This document shows, in pieces, positions 52,901 to 57,440 of a stretch of 64,000 nucleotides of DNA (positions within the stretch are counted from its first letter, which is position 1; each line of letters begins with the position of its first letter). The notes under the pieces were generated by a model. That model ran no database searches. It was not told where the DNA came from and saw only the letters and a program-made list of their open reading frames with translations. The position numbers were made by a program, and so were the translations under genes. Source of the stretch: Liolophura sinensis (Eukaryota; Mollusca; Polyplacophora; Chitonida; Chitonidae). The stretch covers positions 1-64,000 of the forward strand of contig NW_027017980.1 of the NCBI RefSeq assembly GCF_032854445.1, in the 5' to 3' direction.

Positions 52901-53101
52901 TGACATTTTTAGCATTTCAGAATTAAATTCTGACCATTTTTCTGACACATTTTTTTATAAATAAAAAGGAATTCCTCCAAAAGGAGGACAAGTCTCATGT
53001 TTGATCTATACTCAGTACTCACAAGTACATGTCGTACTCACTACTCACCCTAACTGCAGGAGCCTTGGTCTTACACGAAGTACTCTGGCATTCCATGGCA
53101 T
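9352..53101 (-). CDS. PLEKHG5: PLEKHG5/Syx-like Rho guanine nucleotide exchange factor, N-terminal and middle exons (gene span)
   Basis: This is the span of a split gene read on the minus strand; the exons are listed separately. Seen in the sequence: exons with GT-AG borders whose phases join through two runs (40864 to 30929, and 21535 to 16287). They encode a Cys/His cluster followed by HLVFDL, a basic stretch KKAVKGRRHHTD followed by EDPDP, and a Ras-binding/ubiquitin-like fold containing VSVFLDSSHTPLPWN. Family knowledge, recalled and not searched: vertebrate PLEKHG5 (Syx) has the same order, Cys/His motif with HVRFDL, basic HTD-DP stretch and Ras-binding-like domain, before catalytic DH and PH domains that activate RhoA at cell junctions and in neurons. 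The DH-PH exons are not seen here and should lie left of position 1. Introns run from 0.3 to 9 kb. At least two exons are missing from the model. Alternatives such as another DH-PH family member are less likely given the N-terminal match. Confidence 0.8.
10213..10458 (+). mobile_element. tRNA-derived SINE, main family, full length
   Basis: Begins with a degenerate tRNA-like head (GTTGGTTAGCACATTAGC) and ends TTCTTGAGTACGGCG then TAAAACATCAATCAAA. It is flanked by the duplication TTTCAGATAAAAAT at 10199-10212 and 10459-10472. Body diverged from the consensus, so an older copy than those at 25.6 and 39.7 kb. Confidence 0.85.
10720..10880 (+). repeat. Unnamed dispersed repeat A, copy 1
   Basis: Shares TGACACAAAC, TACATAAATTCC, CTGAAAAAA, and TTTAGTGGTTGAAAA followed by GTTGAA-like sequence with 60465-60625 in the same order and orientation. 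No coding content. Confidence 0.6.
11685..11930 (-). mobile_element. tRNA-derived SINE, main family, nearly full length
   Basis: Inverse orientation: starts GATTGGTGTTTTATGCCATA and ends in the reverse complement of the tRNA-like head (GCGCTAGCGCACTAACC). Internal body matches the other copies with scattered changes. Confidence 0.8.
12310..13240. repeat. Decaying minisatellite, GGGATTCATGC-type unit of about 22 bases
   Basis: A crisp core at 12451-12607 repeats TTGGGATTCATGCCGAACCC. On both sides the unit decays into scattered copies of GGGACCATTGGAATTCATGC for another 600 bases. The open frames on both strands here are products of the repeat. Confidence 0.8.
13322..13517 (-). CDS. PLEKHG5: Ser/Cys-containing linker exon of the PLEKHG5-like gene
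   Basis: Acceptor GGTTTACAG, donor GTTGTA|GTAAGT; 196 bases, one leading base, then 65 codons ending in phase 0. It encodes KPIHHNGASDPEYSCTTC, an acidic Ser run (TSDEGSSDSGEEWQPRRHS), and LQFRQLLLHEVKNEHPIARN. It joins in phase to the exon at 9352-9507. The acceptor is unusual because GGTAAG, a donor-like hexamer, lies just upstream; the frame stays open upstream to another acceptor at 13588, but that extension is hydrophobic and poor. The preceding exon must end in phase 2 and was not firmly found. Confidence 0.68.
13866..13882 (-). CDS. Candidate 17-base microexon of the PLEKHG5-like gene
   Basis: A strong donor, GATGGCG|GTAAGTTATG, stands at 13865 without an obvious exon before it. The only acceptor-like AG that keeps phase 0 in and phase 2 out is TTCAATGTAG at 13883, giving a 17-base exon (TCG AAT TCC AGA TGG CG). 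Its phases would connect the 15125 donor to the 13517 acceptor. The acceptor lacks a good pyrimidine tract, so this is only a hypothesis that repairs the phase gap. Confidence 0.2.
14690..14815 (+). mobile_element. SINE, main family, 3' half only
   Basis: Carries the 3' body CCATAATGCTGGCC and the end TTCTTGGGTACGGCATAAAA with an A-rich tail; the tRNA-like head is missing. Confidence 0.75.
15125..15328 (-). CDS. Candidate exon of the PLEKHG5-like gene, or part of an unrecognised repeat
   Basis: An open stretch of 68 codons between a possible acceptor (TTAATTTAAACTACAG) and a strong donor (CAATT|GTAAGT), phase 0 to 0, so it would follow the exon at 16287-16381 in phase. It reads HYVKHSSPARSSGGKGQIGL, then polar and basic sequence, ending KSNTHLPFMDETSI. 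An inner acceptor (GGCCTACAG at 15266) would give a 47-codon version. It does not join in phase to the next exon at 13517, which needs an intervening exon. The sequence might instead belong to a dispersed repeat; only one copy is in the window. Function unknown. Confidence 0.4.
15506..15735 (+). mobile_element. tRNA-derived SINE, main family, with target-site duplication
   Basis: Head GACCTCCGTGGCCGAGGTGG, full body with a small internal deletion, end TTCCTGAGTACCGCG then an AAATA tail. Flanked by ATCTTTAGCA at 15496-15505 and 15736-15745. Confidence 0.85.
16287..16381 (-). CDS. PLEKHG5: Linker exon of the PLEKHG5-like gene (DKDGENILSRAKSSGIPRIP)
   Basis: Acceptor TTGTCTTTTTCAG, donor GTTGGG|GTGAGT; 95 bases, entering with two bases and leaving in phase 0. 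Of the three frames only this one is open: DKDGENILSRAKSSGIPRIP then HLKDNRPYKAVG. It joins exactly to the exon at 21436-21535. No domain is recognised; SGIPRIP looks like a short linear motif. Confidence 0.7.
16425..16545 (-). mobile_element. SINE, main family, strongly decayed relic
   Basis: TTTCAAGAATTTTTCACTCA and the block AGGAAACCAGAGGGCCTCGG follow the order of the family body. Confidence 0.45.
16850..17010 (+). repeat. Unnamed dispersed repeat B, with internal 30-base duplication
   Basis: CCAATGTAGTTTTGTCTTCA, AAAGGTGCATAAAT, and AAAAGGTTGAGGAATTAGGG occur in this order, and again at 62580-62710 (plus) and 50405-50540 (minus). The first segment is tandemly doubled here. Confidence 0.65.
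17747..18046. repeat. 60-base GC-rich tandem array, five units
   Basis: Five units of exactly 60 bases (17747, 17807, 17867, 17927, 17987). Each holds GCTCCTGCAGGTGCTCTTTC then CAGACTGGGACCCTCTGAGG and AGAAAGCCCCTATAATGAGG. The units differ at a few positions only. Both strands are open (20-residue periodic frames such as SRLGPSEEKAPIMRAPAGAL), as expected from a period divisible by three. Confidence 0.95.
18064..18192. repeat. 30-base GC-rich tandem array, about four units
   Basis: Units of 30 bases, GTGCCCTGCAGAGAGGCCCC then CTGTAAAGAG, start 17 bases after the 60-base array. The motif pair CCTGCAG/GCCCC occurs in both arrays, suggesting a common origin. The plus frame gives a 10-residue period (PPVKRCPAER). 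Confidence 0.9.
21436..21535 (-). CDS. PLEKHG5: Linker exon of the PLEKHG5-like gene (VPSMMDIFAHEFFGVS)
   Basis: Acceptor TTGCCCCTCACAG, donor GTCTCAG|GTATCT; 100 bases, phase 0 to phase 1. It encodes DIVSTILSLTMQTETYK and VPSMMDIFAHEFFGVS. The final G joins AC of the next exon (Asp). A stop lies in frame a few codons upstream of the acceptor, so the border is fairly well fixed. It may correspond to the vertebrate stretch around NMSEFLGEA between the Ras-binding and DH domains; that alignment is weak. The longer open frame here in another phase (21420-21602, starting MERVVDLM) is a shadow. Confidence 0.65.
22050..22122. repeat. AT/CA microsatellite
   Basis: Mixed TATA and CACA dinucleotide runs, ending in an AT run of about 24 bases. 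Confidence 0.9.
23300..24120. repeat. Degenerate tandem repeat, about 330-base period with shorter subunits
   Basis: TTGTTTGCAAGTCGACACAG at about 23375 recurs as TTGTTTGCAAATCCACACAG at about 23718. CAAACTGCCAATAATTTCAC at about 23447 recurs as TAAACTGCCAATAACTTCAT at about 23779. Shorter motifs (CTTGATCA, ATTCCTTGA, ATTTGTCCACAAATCC) recur throughout. Confidence 0.65.
24987..25375. repeat. 30/33-base mixed-length minisatellite, about 13 units
   Basis: Two unit types alternate: a 30-base unit (TTTATTGTTCATAAACAAAT plus AATGAGCTAC) and a 33-base unit with TTCACTCTTGTTCATAAACA. Both lengths are divisible by three, so both strands stay open for over 130 codons. Confidence 0.95.
25628..25900 (+). 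mobile_element. tRNA-derived SINE, main family, young full-length copy
   Basis: Head GGGCCTCCGTGGCTCAGTCG holds a good A box (TGGCTCAGTCGG); GAGTTCAAGACC resembles a B box. The body runs to ACGGCGTAAAACACCAATCA and a long poly-A. Perfect 14-base duplication AATTATGAGTTGCT at 25614-25627 and 25901-25914. Close to the copy at 39.7 kb, so probably a recent insertion. Confidence 0.92.
27688..27990 (-). mobile_element. Second tRNA-related SINE-like family, copy 1
   Basis: Shares with 63336-63676 the order: GAGT-repeat end, TTTTTCAGTCAT, GTGCCTCCTTGTTG, CTTCACTGAGA, GAAGGCAAGT, AATGCTGAA, CTTTTAAGGCCTTA. The right end, read on the minus strand, is a tRNA-like head (CATGACTCGGTTGTTAGAGC). A poly-G run stands at the head. 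Confidence 0.75.
28664..28940. repeat. Minisatellite of about 18 bases
   Basis: About 14 imperfect copies of TCATTATGCTAAAGTGTG, some with an inserted AAAGATGCTTAAG segment. Confidence 0.9.
29315..29441 (+). mobile_element. SINE, main family, 3' half relic
   Basis: Retains GGGCTCCGCCCGGTTTCCTC, then TGAAATATTCTTGAGTAAGG and an AAATA tail. Head absent. Confidence 0.75.
30040..30910. repeat. 25-base minisatellite, about 28 clear units, beside the exon 30929-31065
   Basis: Unit GGCATAACCAAGAGTACACT plus GAAAT. From 30470 on, AAGAG and AACAG forms alternate, making 50-base dimers. The left end (30040-30250) is decayed. The array stops about 15 bases inside the intron from the splice donor of the Ras-binding-like exon. 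Confidence 0.95.
30929..31065 (-). CDS. PLEKHG5: Second half of Ras-binding/ubiquitin-like domain, PLEKHG5-like
   Basis: Acceptor CTGTTTTTGCCAG, donor CAAAA|GTAAGT; 137 bases, phase 2 to phase 1. It reads R-DAIFPLLERRHVDPATVSV, then FLDSSHTPLPWNCEIFLLGG and KNLHIK. The segment FLDSSHTPLPWN with LLGGKNLHIK lines up with the YLDQSNTPLSL ... FGGHYLRVK segment I recall from human PLEKHG5, the strongest family signal in the window. The donor is only about 15 bases from the end of a 25-base minisatellite on the intron side. The next exon must begin with two bases completing a codon that starts with A, and I could not find it. Confidence 0.85.
31155..31365 (+). mobile_element. SINE, main family, 5'-shortened old copy
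   Basis: Starts within the region after the tRNA-like head (GACCCAGGAGCCTCTCAAC) and runs to AGCATAAAACACCGATGAA. Many substitutions. Pairs with the inverted copy at 31420-31632. Confidence 0.78.
31420..31632 (-). mobile_element. SINE, main family, inverted old copy with small internal duplication
   Basis: Starts ATGGTGTTTTATGTCATGCT and ends near the reverse complement of the head. The stretch AAGTGGGAAGAC repeats an internal segment, which the other copies lack. Confidence 0.75.
32020..32120 (-). CDS. PLEKHG5: First half of Ras-binding/ubiquitin-like domain, PLEKHG5-like
   Basis: Acceptor TTTTGATTAG, donor CTAAG|GTAAGT; 101 bases, phase 0 to phase 2. It encodes VNINDELISVHIPMEEGKQ and PEMEIVAAIRNSTL, ending with two bases of an Arg codon. 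This would form the first strands and start of the helix of a Raf-type Ras-binding or ubiquitin-like fold, completed by the exon at 30929-31065. Conserved-domain collections list a Ras-binding domain for PLEKHG5 (from memory). Whether it binds a Ras-family GTPase in this animal cannot be told from sequence. Confidence 0.8.
33180..33360 (+). repeat. Unnamed dispersed repeat C, copy 2
   Basis: ACAAGTGCATTTCTAGGGGC, AATAAATGTTG and AAATGAGCAACTTTGAAACT match the copy at 7130-7300. Confidence 0.5.
33473..33700 (-). CDS. PLEKHG5: Serine-rich linker exon ahead of the Ras-binding-like domain
   Basis: Acceptor CTCCCTCCCTACAG, donor TATCAG|GTGCTC; 228 bases, phase 0 to 0, 76 codons. It starts EDPDPYTSGQRRGSLNVDLM and ends SISQLRRHSMYQ. 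The donor GTGCTC is weaker than the others in this gene. The frame stays open for about 40 codons beyond it into a Val-rich stretch, but the next exon (32.1 kb) joins perfectly in phase 0, so I keep the CAG|GT site. Two basophilic phosphorylation-type sites are visible, RRGS and RRHS. The exon inserts extra linker between the HTD-DP motif and the Ras-binding fold compared with what I remember of the vertebrate protein. Confidence 0.78.
33903..34150. repeat. Degenerate repeat around TGTGATATTTGTGGC
   Basis: Imperfect copies of TGTGATATTTGTGGCACTTT occur every 20-30 bases. Confidence 0.6.
34743..34972. mobile_element. Palindromic MITE-like element, copy 1
   Basis: Left end GGGGCCAATTCCACAGAGCC with ATTTCTGAATTGCGTCAAAA; right end TTTTGACATAAATCCGAAAT with GGCCTTGTGGAATCAGC. 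The ends are inverted repeats of about 45 bases with mismatches. No open frame, so non-autonomous. Confidence 0.7.
35345..35460. mobile_element. Short foldback element
   Basis: ACAGACTAAGTCTTAACTTG at the left is the imperfect reverse complement of AGTTAAGGCTAAGTCTGTGC at the right, with about 70 bases between. It ends 50 bases before the 32-base array. Confidence 0.5.
35508..36490. repeat. 32-base minisatellite with 416-base higher-order repeat
   Basis: About 30 units of ATGGGCATGAAATTACTCTG followed by a 12-base variable part. Four variable forms occur: CTTTATCATTTG, CTTTAAAACTTG, CTTTAACAATGG, CTTTAACACTTG. Thirteen successive units (35521-35936) recur in the same order and with the same substitutions at 35937-36352, a tandem duplication of exactly 416 bases. 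Confidence 0.95.
37862..37947. repeat. 19-base tandem repeat, about 4.5 units
   Basis: Units of CCCAAATTGACAGTGTGTA with one or two substitutions. Confidence 0.95.
38671..38737 (-). CDS. PLEKHG5: Basic-stretch exon of the PLEKHG5-like gene
   Basis: A 67-base exon, acceptor GGTTTTTCAG, donor ACTGAT|GTAAGT, one leading base then phase 0. It encodes NTARASKFRRKKAVKGRRHH and then TD. Joined to the next exon this gives RRHHTD-EDPDPY, resembling the KKKARRRHTDDP stretch that I recall just before the Ras-binding region in vertebrate PLEKHG5. The cluster of Arg and Lys could act as a nuclear-localisation or membrane-contact segment; that is inference only. Confidence 0.82.
38807..38885 (-). mobile_element. 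SINE, main family, 3' end relic
   Basis: TTTATTTGATTGAAGTTTTA then AGAATATTTCGCTTATATAA and GGCGGCCAGCATT; stops soon afterwards. Confidence 0.6.
39085..39297. mobile_element. Palindromic MITE-like element, copy 2
   Basis: Left end GAGGTCAATTCCATAAAGCA with ATTTCTGACTTTAGTCAAAA; right end ACTTAAGACAGAAATGGTTT with TGTGGAATTGGCCTC. Same terminal inverted repeats as 34743-34972; AT-rich centre without coding capacity. Confidence 0.75.
39460..39670 (-). CDS. PLEKHG5: Acidic/Asn-Ser-rich linker exon of the PLEKHG5-like gene
   Basis: Acceptor TTTTTCACAG, donor CAGGG|GTAAGT; 211 bases, entering with two bases and leaving with two. The frame is open throughout and reads NETNGSDNHQSLDSS at the start and DDPDGMYVKKGELDGQG at the end. 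The first codon is completed by the T from the previous exon (TCC, Ser), and the last two bases GG join the T of the next exon (Gly). The linker is polar, rich in Ser, Asn and Asp, with no domain. Vertebrate PLEKHG5 also has an acidic Ser-containing linker between the Cys/His motif and the basic stretch (from memory), so the position fits. Confidence 0.8.
39736..40008 (-). mobile_element. tRNA-derived SINE, main family, young full-length copy
   Basis: Inverse orientation with poly-T start, full body, and head reverse complement ending GACTGAGCCACGGAGGCCCC. The 13-base duplication CGAAGGACATTTG stands at 39723-39735 and 40009-40021. Nearly the same sequence as the 25.6 kb copy. It sits about 65 bases upstream of the acceptor side of the exon at 39460-39670. 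Confidence 0.92.
40310..40440 (+). mobile_element. SINE, main family, degraded 3' half
   Basis: Matches GCCAGCAACCTGTGGGTTGT and GGGCTCTACCGAGTTTCCTC, then breaks up before a shortened tail. Old copy. Confidence 0.65.
40681..40864 (-). CDS. PLEKHG5: Cys/His zinc-binding-like exon of the PLEKHG5-like gene
   Basis: Acceptor GGTATTTGCAG, donor ACAT|GTGAGT; 184 bases, phase 0 to phase 1. It encodes VCRHPSCMEVNQERP, FLLCRACDKDIHRS, then ENGGHLVFDLAGQ and a Ser-rich end. Spacing of candidate metal ligands is C-x4-C-x11-C-x2-C-x4-H-x7-H, like a small B-box type finger. Vertebrate PLEKHG5, as I recall it, carries a similar C-x4-C ... C-x2-C ... H arrangement followed by HVRFDLPPQ. This match is one of the two main grounds for naming the gene. 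The exon is GC-richer than the flanking introns. The first codon joins the serine-rich exon (TTG|GTG) or the 53.1 kb exon (AGG|GTG) equally well. Confidence 0.85.
40920..41270. mobile_element. MITE-related copy with local tandem duplication
   Basis: A decayed member of the same palindromic family, with right end TGACTTAGTCACAAATGGCT and TTGTGAAATGAGCCC. About 115 bases including this end (41050-41168) are repeated at 41175-41270 with small deletions (GTGGTAGTG ... CAGAAATGGCTTTGTGGAAT). Confidence 0.6.
41593..41738 (+). mobile_element. SINE, main family, 5'-truncated copy with target-site duplication
   Basis: Only the last 146 bases of the element are present, yet it is flanked by a perfect 16-base duplication ATCAAATTTTGCTTCA at 41577-41592 and 41739-41754. 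The truncation therefore happened at insertion, as expected for target-primed reverse transcription. Confidence 0.88.
43460..45045. repeat. 84-base minisatellite, about 19 units
   Basis: Each unit holds GATCAAATCACATCATACAC, ATGGCTTGTACATGTACCAT, ATATCGACAGATACAGTTTG and TCAGTTTTAACCCTATCAAT. Since 84 is 28 codons, a frame of 240 codons opens (IKSHHTHMACTCTIYRQIQF...). A 168-base pair of units (about 43994-44161) is repeated next to itself. Confidence 0.95.
45540..46544 (-). CDS. PLEKHG5: Long serine-rich alternative N-terminal exon of the PLEKHG5-like gene (329 codons from its ATG)
   Basis: The exon lies between acceptor TTTTGTCTTCAG (start 46544) and donor TTTTG|GTAAGA (end 45540). An in-frame TAA stands just before the ATG at 46526, so translation starts inside this exon: MKDKRSEDTL and on to ...EEIAKSTVL, ending in phase 0 and joining to VCRHPSC in the next exon. 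The 329 residues are low-complexity, rich in Ser, Lys and Arg, with no domain I recognise. There are repeated basophilic sites: KKSYSC at 86-91, KRSKSVTF at 144-151, RSKSCP at 206-211, RRSVSV at 239-244. RSKSCP fits the mode-I 14-3-3 consensus RSxSxP. An acidic run (residues 249-254) and an acidic Ser-rich tail follow. Mammalian Syx is known to bind 14-3-3 through phosphoserines; whether this site is equivalent is inference. It is by far the longest non-repetitive open frame in the window. Confidence 0.8.
48226..48510. repeat. 38-base minisatellite, about seven units
   Basis: Alternating GTTCTCTGTGTTGACTGTA and GTTCCTCATGTTAACTGTA half-units of 19 bases with substitutions. Confidence 0.85.
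50405..50690 (-). repeat. Unnamed dispersed repeat B, inverse copy with 27-base tandem duplication
   Basis: On the plus strand CCCTAATTCCTCAACATTTC, TTTATGCACATTTTAAAT and CTAAACTACATTGG are the reverse complement of the repeat B segments. It continues into TTTATCAGCG-CACAAAGAATAATGACTTCAAA, doubled in tandem. The right part is shared with 2550-2665. Confidence 0.6.
53049..53101 (-). CDS. PLEKHG5: Small N-terminal coding exon, PLEKHG5-like (MECQSTSCKTKAPAVR)
   Basis: A 53-base exon with acceptor TTTTCCAG and donor GTTAGG|GTGAGT. Read in the frame beginning with two bases of a split codon it gives A-MECQSTSCKTKAPAVR and ends in phase 0. The Cys/His exon at 40681-40864 starts in phase 0, so direct joining gives KAPAVR-VCRHPSC. 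This resembles the start of a human PLEKHG5 isoform as I remember it, a short basic lead into a C-x4-C motif. The ATG sits in a strong context (GCCATGG), but an out-of-frame ATG lies five bases upstream at the exon border. The reading frame may start here or in an upstream exon not found. If joined instead to the serine-rich exon, the frame ends three codons later at TAA. Confidence 0.6.
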
Positions 53102-54271
53102 CTGGAAAACAGGAATCAGTATATGGTAAGTAAACATAATATAAATTCATAACTGAACACACTTTTTGAATTCCCACCGACACACTTCGCTGATACCTCC
53201 TTTGCCAAGGCAGCCTGTATCAATTTTGGTTCAAAATCATGAAATAAACAGGATACCGACAGTTTCACATGACCCACATTAAACAGACTGTCTTCTATAG
53301 CATTTGCAAACATGATGGTCATGAGGATAATTAAATGTCTATGTATGACCCTCCAAATAAAGAGAACCAGACCTACACTTATAAAAAAAATAAAAAATGT
53401 AAATCTGCACACTACTTTAAATAACATGTACAAAATAACTGCATCTAGTCTAGGTTACATTTGCATGTAAGTCTTTACAGCATTTACATGTGTGTAAATT
53501 TCACACATCAAACACTATCCTTTACATTGCACCTTTAGTGGATTTAATCTCACTTTAGGTCTGAGTACTTTTTGTGCTCCCATTAAACTATGGGCTAAGA
53601 TTTTAATGACACAGGGCAGTAGGCAGTGATTTCGTCCGGCCTGCATGAAGTTTACTGGATAATGCGTGTACCCTCCACCAATGTGCCCCATCCTGGAAAA
53701 ATTGCCAGAAATTTTACCACAGCACTATGGTTTACTCCAATCTCCTCCACTCATACAACTGCCAGCTATCGTAAATGTGAAAACATTCGTTTTTTCAGTT
53801 AGTAATTTAAATCTGTTTAAAATGGAATATCCTTTATGAAGTTTTCAGTTCAATAACATAACCATAAGTCAATGACATACACATATGCCATCATGAGAAA
53901 ACTTATACAGGTAAGGACTGCTTACCTGTAAAGCCATACCAGACAAACCATAGCCTGGTACTATCACAACATGTATGATACATATTCCTATTGAAAACTT
54001 CCTTCGAACTATTAAACTCGAAAACCATGCTGTGAAGTCACATCATATACATAATACATTGTCCTTCCTTCCTAATGCAGTTCAGTCGATACCGAAGACT
54101 TGATCGTTGATACCTGGCCACACATATGAACCTATAAACCAATATCCTAGCTGACATGTGTACATTTGCACTACAATAGAGTCTGACGTTATCCCCAATT
54201 GTTTACCACTACCTACAATCTGCATGTATGTGCAAGTCATAACTTCGTAAAACATTTATTGACCTACTTAC

Positions 54272-54420
54272 AATGAGTGACTTTCAGCACAGGAATTTGG
54301 TGCTTCAAAAGCTCGCTACAAGCAGCTAATCTGCACCCGCCAAAGTGCCCTGGGTAAATCAACATAGCTGACCCCCTCCACTGCCCACCACAGCTTCCGC
54401 CCTTTTGCGTCAGGAGCATG
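54272..54420 (-). other. Candidate 5' untranslated exon
   Basis: On the minus strand a GC-richer stretch, including GGGCGGAAGC and TGGTGGGCAGTGG, ends at a strong donor TCATT|GTAAGTAGG. It lies 1.2 kb upstream of the 53.1 kb exon. No long frame is present, so it could be a noncoding first exon of the PLEKHG5-like gene. The upstream limit is a guess; an old SINE relic follows at 54.47 kb. Confidence 0.25.
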
Positions 54421-54469
54421 CATGTACATATACTCAGTCCTATGTCTACAAATGGACATTCAATAATCT

Positions 54470-54545
54470 GATTGCTGATTGGTGGCCAGCATAAAATGAT
54501 GGTGGAAGGAAATCGGGCAGAGCCCTGAAGGGAAACCCACAACAA
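54470..54545 (-). mobile_element. SINE, main family, short relic
   Basis: Retains GGCCAGCATAAAATGATGG and CGGGCAGAGCCCTGAAGGGA. Both ends lost. Confidence 0.6.
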
Positions 54546-55191
54546 CACAATAAATATACACAAATTTGGTGAAAGACAAGAGGTCTTCAAACATATCAAA
54601 AAACGAAACAAGAATGTGCAAATAAAGTTTGTGGATACATGTACAATGTAGTAAATCCTGAAAAAAATTTAAATACAAGATAGATGTTAAGAGCTTGAGA
54701 ATTACACTGAATTTTACAGCGTAGTTTAACGTTTACTTTAACACAATATTTATCCATTGCAGGTACTCAGGATTTTCCCAGTTACTTTAATAAAGTTTAA
54801 AAGTAATGGTTGCTATGACAACGAGTAAATAGGTATGCCCGACCTGGGAATACCTAAGAAGACTTTATTTATGACAAAAAGTCTTTTTTCAAGTTCAGTC
54901 TAGCAAAAACACATTGACATGCAATCTGTGCATTCCAACTAAAAAGCAAAAAACTCATGGATTTTTGGTTGTTTAGGGAACAAAGTACTAAGTTGTACTA
55001 AGCTGTACTAAGTTTCAACTGAATGGGATGAACTTTAATAATAAAAAAAGCCCAGACAACTGACAGACTGGCAGATGAGGTGTAAAACCTATAGTCCCAC
55101 CCCTCCCCCAATATTTCATAAACCACACCTACATCCACACGTATAATAAGCCTGTATTACATGTAACTAGCTCCATGTATCTCAGCTGATA

Positions 55192-55319
55192 AGAGTGGGA
55201 AGGTCTGGCAGCAACCTGTGGATGGTCGTGGGTTTTCCCCGGGCTCTGCCCGGTTTCCTCCCACCACAATGCTGGCCACCGTCAGCACCTATCAAACACC
55301 CATCAAATAAATAAATAAA
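55192..55319 (+). mobile_element. SINE, main family, 3' half with internal deletion
   Basis: Retains GGAAGGTCTGGCAGCAACCT through CCACCACAATGCTGGCCACC. The TGAAATATTCTTGAG segment is deleted, then ATCAAATAAATAAATAAA follows. Confidence 0.75.
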
Positions 55320-56497
55320 ATCACCCGATAAGATGTTTATATAACTCTACTGGTCCTCTCAGTGCTGAACGCAAAGCTCAGTCAGCAACAAATACATTTA
55401 CATGTAGTTGTACCATTTTTAAAAGTCTTAAGTGGTTTGATCCGACCCAGGTTTGATCCCAGTCCTCCTGACTTCGAGGGAAAGTTAGACACGTAGATGT
55501 GAAAGAAGAAAAAAATAAATAAAATAAAAGAAGAAACGGCACCAGCGATGCGGGATAAATTTTTTGTTCTCTGTGAACATGCATTTTCCAAATGCTCTGG
55601 CTGGTTAGTTTGTGGTTTTCACAGATTTTATTTGGCATCCATACTTAATCCACAAAATCTAATACTTCAAACATAAAGCAGAAACTTCTTCTGTGCTTAG
55701 GCCAAAATGTTTTACAGTTTACTTGTACAGGTTTAATCACCACATACATGTTTCTTCCTGGTTGGGTCTTCGTGAATGAAGTCCTTGAAAACAAAAGAGC
55801 TGGCAGAGTGCTTCACTGGCCGACGCTCAGAACTGTACTGGGGAAATTTTACATGTAAGACGGCAATCCCTTTCATAATTGAGCAAAGCAGAGTGCTGGG
55901 AGCAGACAACTATCATTTTATTTTTAAACTGACAAACTTTCCACCATGTGACAAGCAGAAATGAGCCCATGTGTATGTGATCCTGAGAACGGGCAGCATT
56001 TGAGGTATTTGACGAGGTATGAAACAAGGTCCAGCGGTATCGGGTTACACAACAAACACTAAGGCAAAGGAATAGTCTATTCCACCCCCCAAAATTTAAT
56101 AAAATGTGGCAAAACTGCATATTTCACGCTGCCATTCTGTTTTACTCCCTCCACAAAGGTCATGCATTTTAGACCAATCAATGGAAAGCTTAGGCCATGG
56201 CCACATCGAATCGTCGTAGGTGTGACCTTGTGTCTTATTGTTACAAGACGTAGAAATGTAAAAGTTTACCGTACATGTATTATGACATCATACCGCTGAG
56301 CTCAGCTCTTGAAACAAATGTTTCTTTTTCAAATTCATGTGATCTTAGGTGCAAATTACAAAAAAATTAACAAAGAAAAGCGATATTTAAAAACTGTGCA
56401 AAATAACAATTTTGTGCCTGAGCAAAATAAGACAGTTCACCTTTATATGAATCAGGAAGCAAATCTAACAAATGAAAGAACTCAAATTCTGTTATTT

Positions 56498-56641
56498 ATT
56501 TATTTATTTATTTATTTGATTGGTGTTTTACGCCGTACTCAAGAATATTTCACTTATACGATGGCGACCAGCATTATGGTGGAAGGAAACCAGGGTAAAC
56601 CCACAACCGTCCGCAGGTTGCTGGAAGACCTTCCCACGTAC
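56498..56641 (-). mobile_element. SINE, main family, 5'-truncated with near-perfect target-site duplication
   Basis: Starts with a TTTA-rich tail and GATTGGTGTTTTACGCCGTA and ends at TTCCCACGTA, lacking the head. CAAATTCTGTTATTT (56483-56497) and CAAATTCTTTTATTT (56642-56656) form the duplication, with one mismatch. Confidence 0.82.
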
Positions 56642-56959
56642 CAAATTCTTTTATTTGTAGACATGAACAGTTTGAAATGACATCACTCAGAGAGGTAAAC
56701 GTACCGGCCAGTGTGTTGTGTGACACACTCAATGTTGTTTAAAAGATCATCTTTATTTAATATGTATATTTGAAAACGGGGCGCAACGAACAGCGGGCTA
56801 GAATATAAACTCCGTGCAAAACCACCTGAATAACCTTACGAGCTTTGTGTATTGGTTATTACTCCCCAAAATCCCTCGAAATTCAAAGTCAGGGAAATGG
56901 CCCATTCAAGGCTGGGTCTGATTTAATTCTTTGTGTAATTAAATTCAGTCTGTTACATC

Positions 56960-57025
56960 ATCCTCAATAATACTCCACTAATATGACTGCAACCAGCATT
57001 ATGGTGCAAGAAAAACCGGTTAGGT
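56960..57025 (-). mobile_element. SINE, main family, short relic
   Basis: Retains TAATATGACTGCAACCAGCA and TTATGGTGCAAGAAAAACCG. Confidence 0.4.
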
Positions 57026-57359
57026 TAGATCTGAGCGAGAAAACCAACAGAAAATGAAGATTCAAGAACATTGTAACATGGCCGGGTGTCTCATGTAGTG
57101 TCAATGTTAACTAGAGACTTTTTCACAGCTGAAGTGTAAATGTACACATTCCTACACTGTAGAAAAAGGGACATTACTCTTCATTTCTGGACTATATCTG
57201 TCAATAAAAAAATCATTTCAAATAATTCCTGAATCAGGCTCGTGACCACAACAGAACCTGTATAATCATGACAATGTGAATTCTTCCAAATGACACTAAC
57301 TGTTGAAGTTATCCCTATGAATAAACAGAGCTCGGCAGTAACTTCCCAGGGCCTGAAAT

Positions 57360-57440
57360 ATGAAACCCCCAGTTTCCTCCTACCATAATGGTGGCTGTCG
57401 TCGTATATGTGAAAGAATACGGTGTAAAACACCAATTCAA
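57360..57440 (+). mobile_element. SINE, main family, 3' end relic
   Basis: Retains CCCAGTTTCCTCCTACCATA and GAATACGGTGTAAAACACCA with a small internal deletion. Confidence 0.6.

Larger units (their letters stand above)
46545..53048. other. Intron between the two alternative N-terminal exons
   Basis: 6.5 kb. Contains a 38-base tandem array (48226-48510) and a dispersed repeat copy with an internal 27-base duplication (50405-50690). Apart from these, ordinary AT-rich sequence with no supported exon. Confidence 0.6.
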
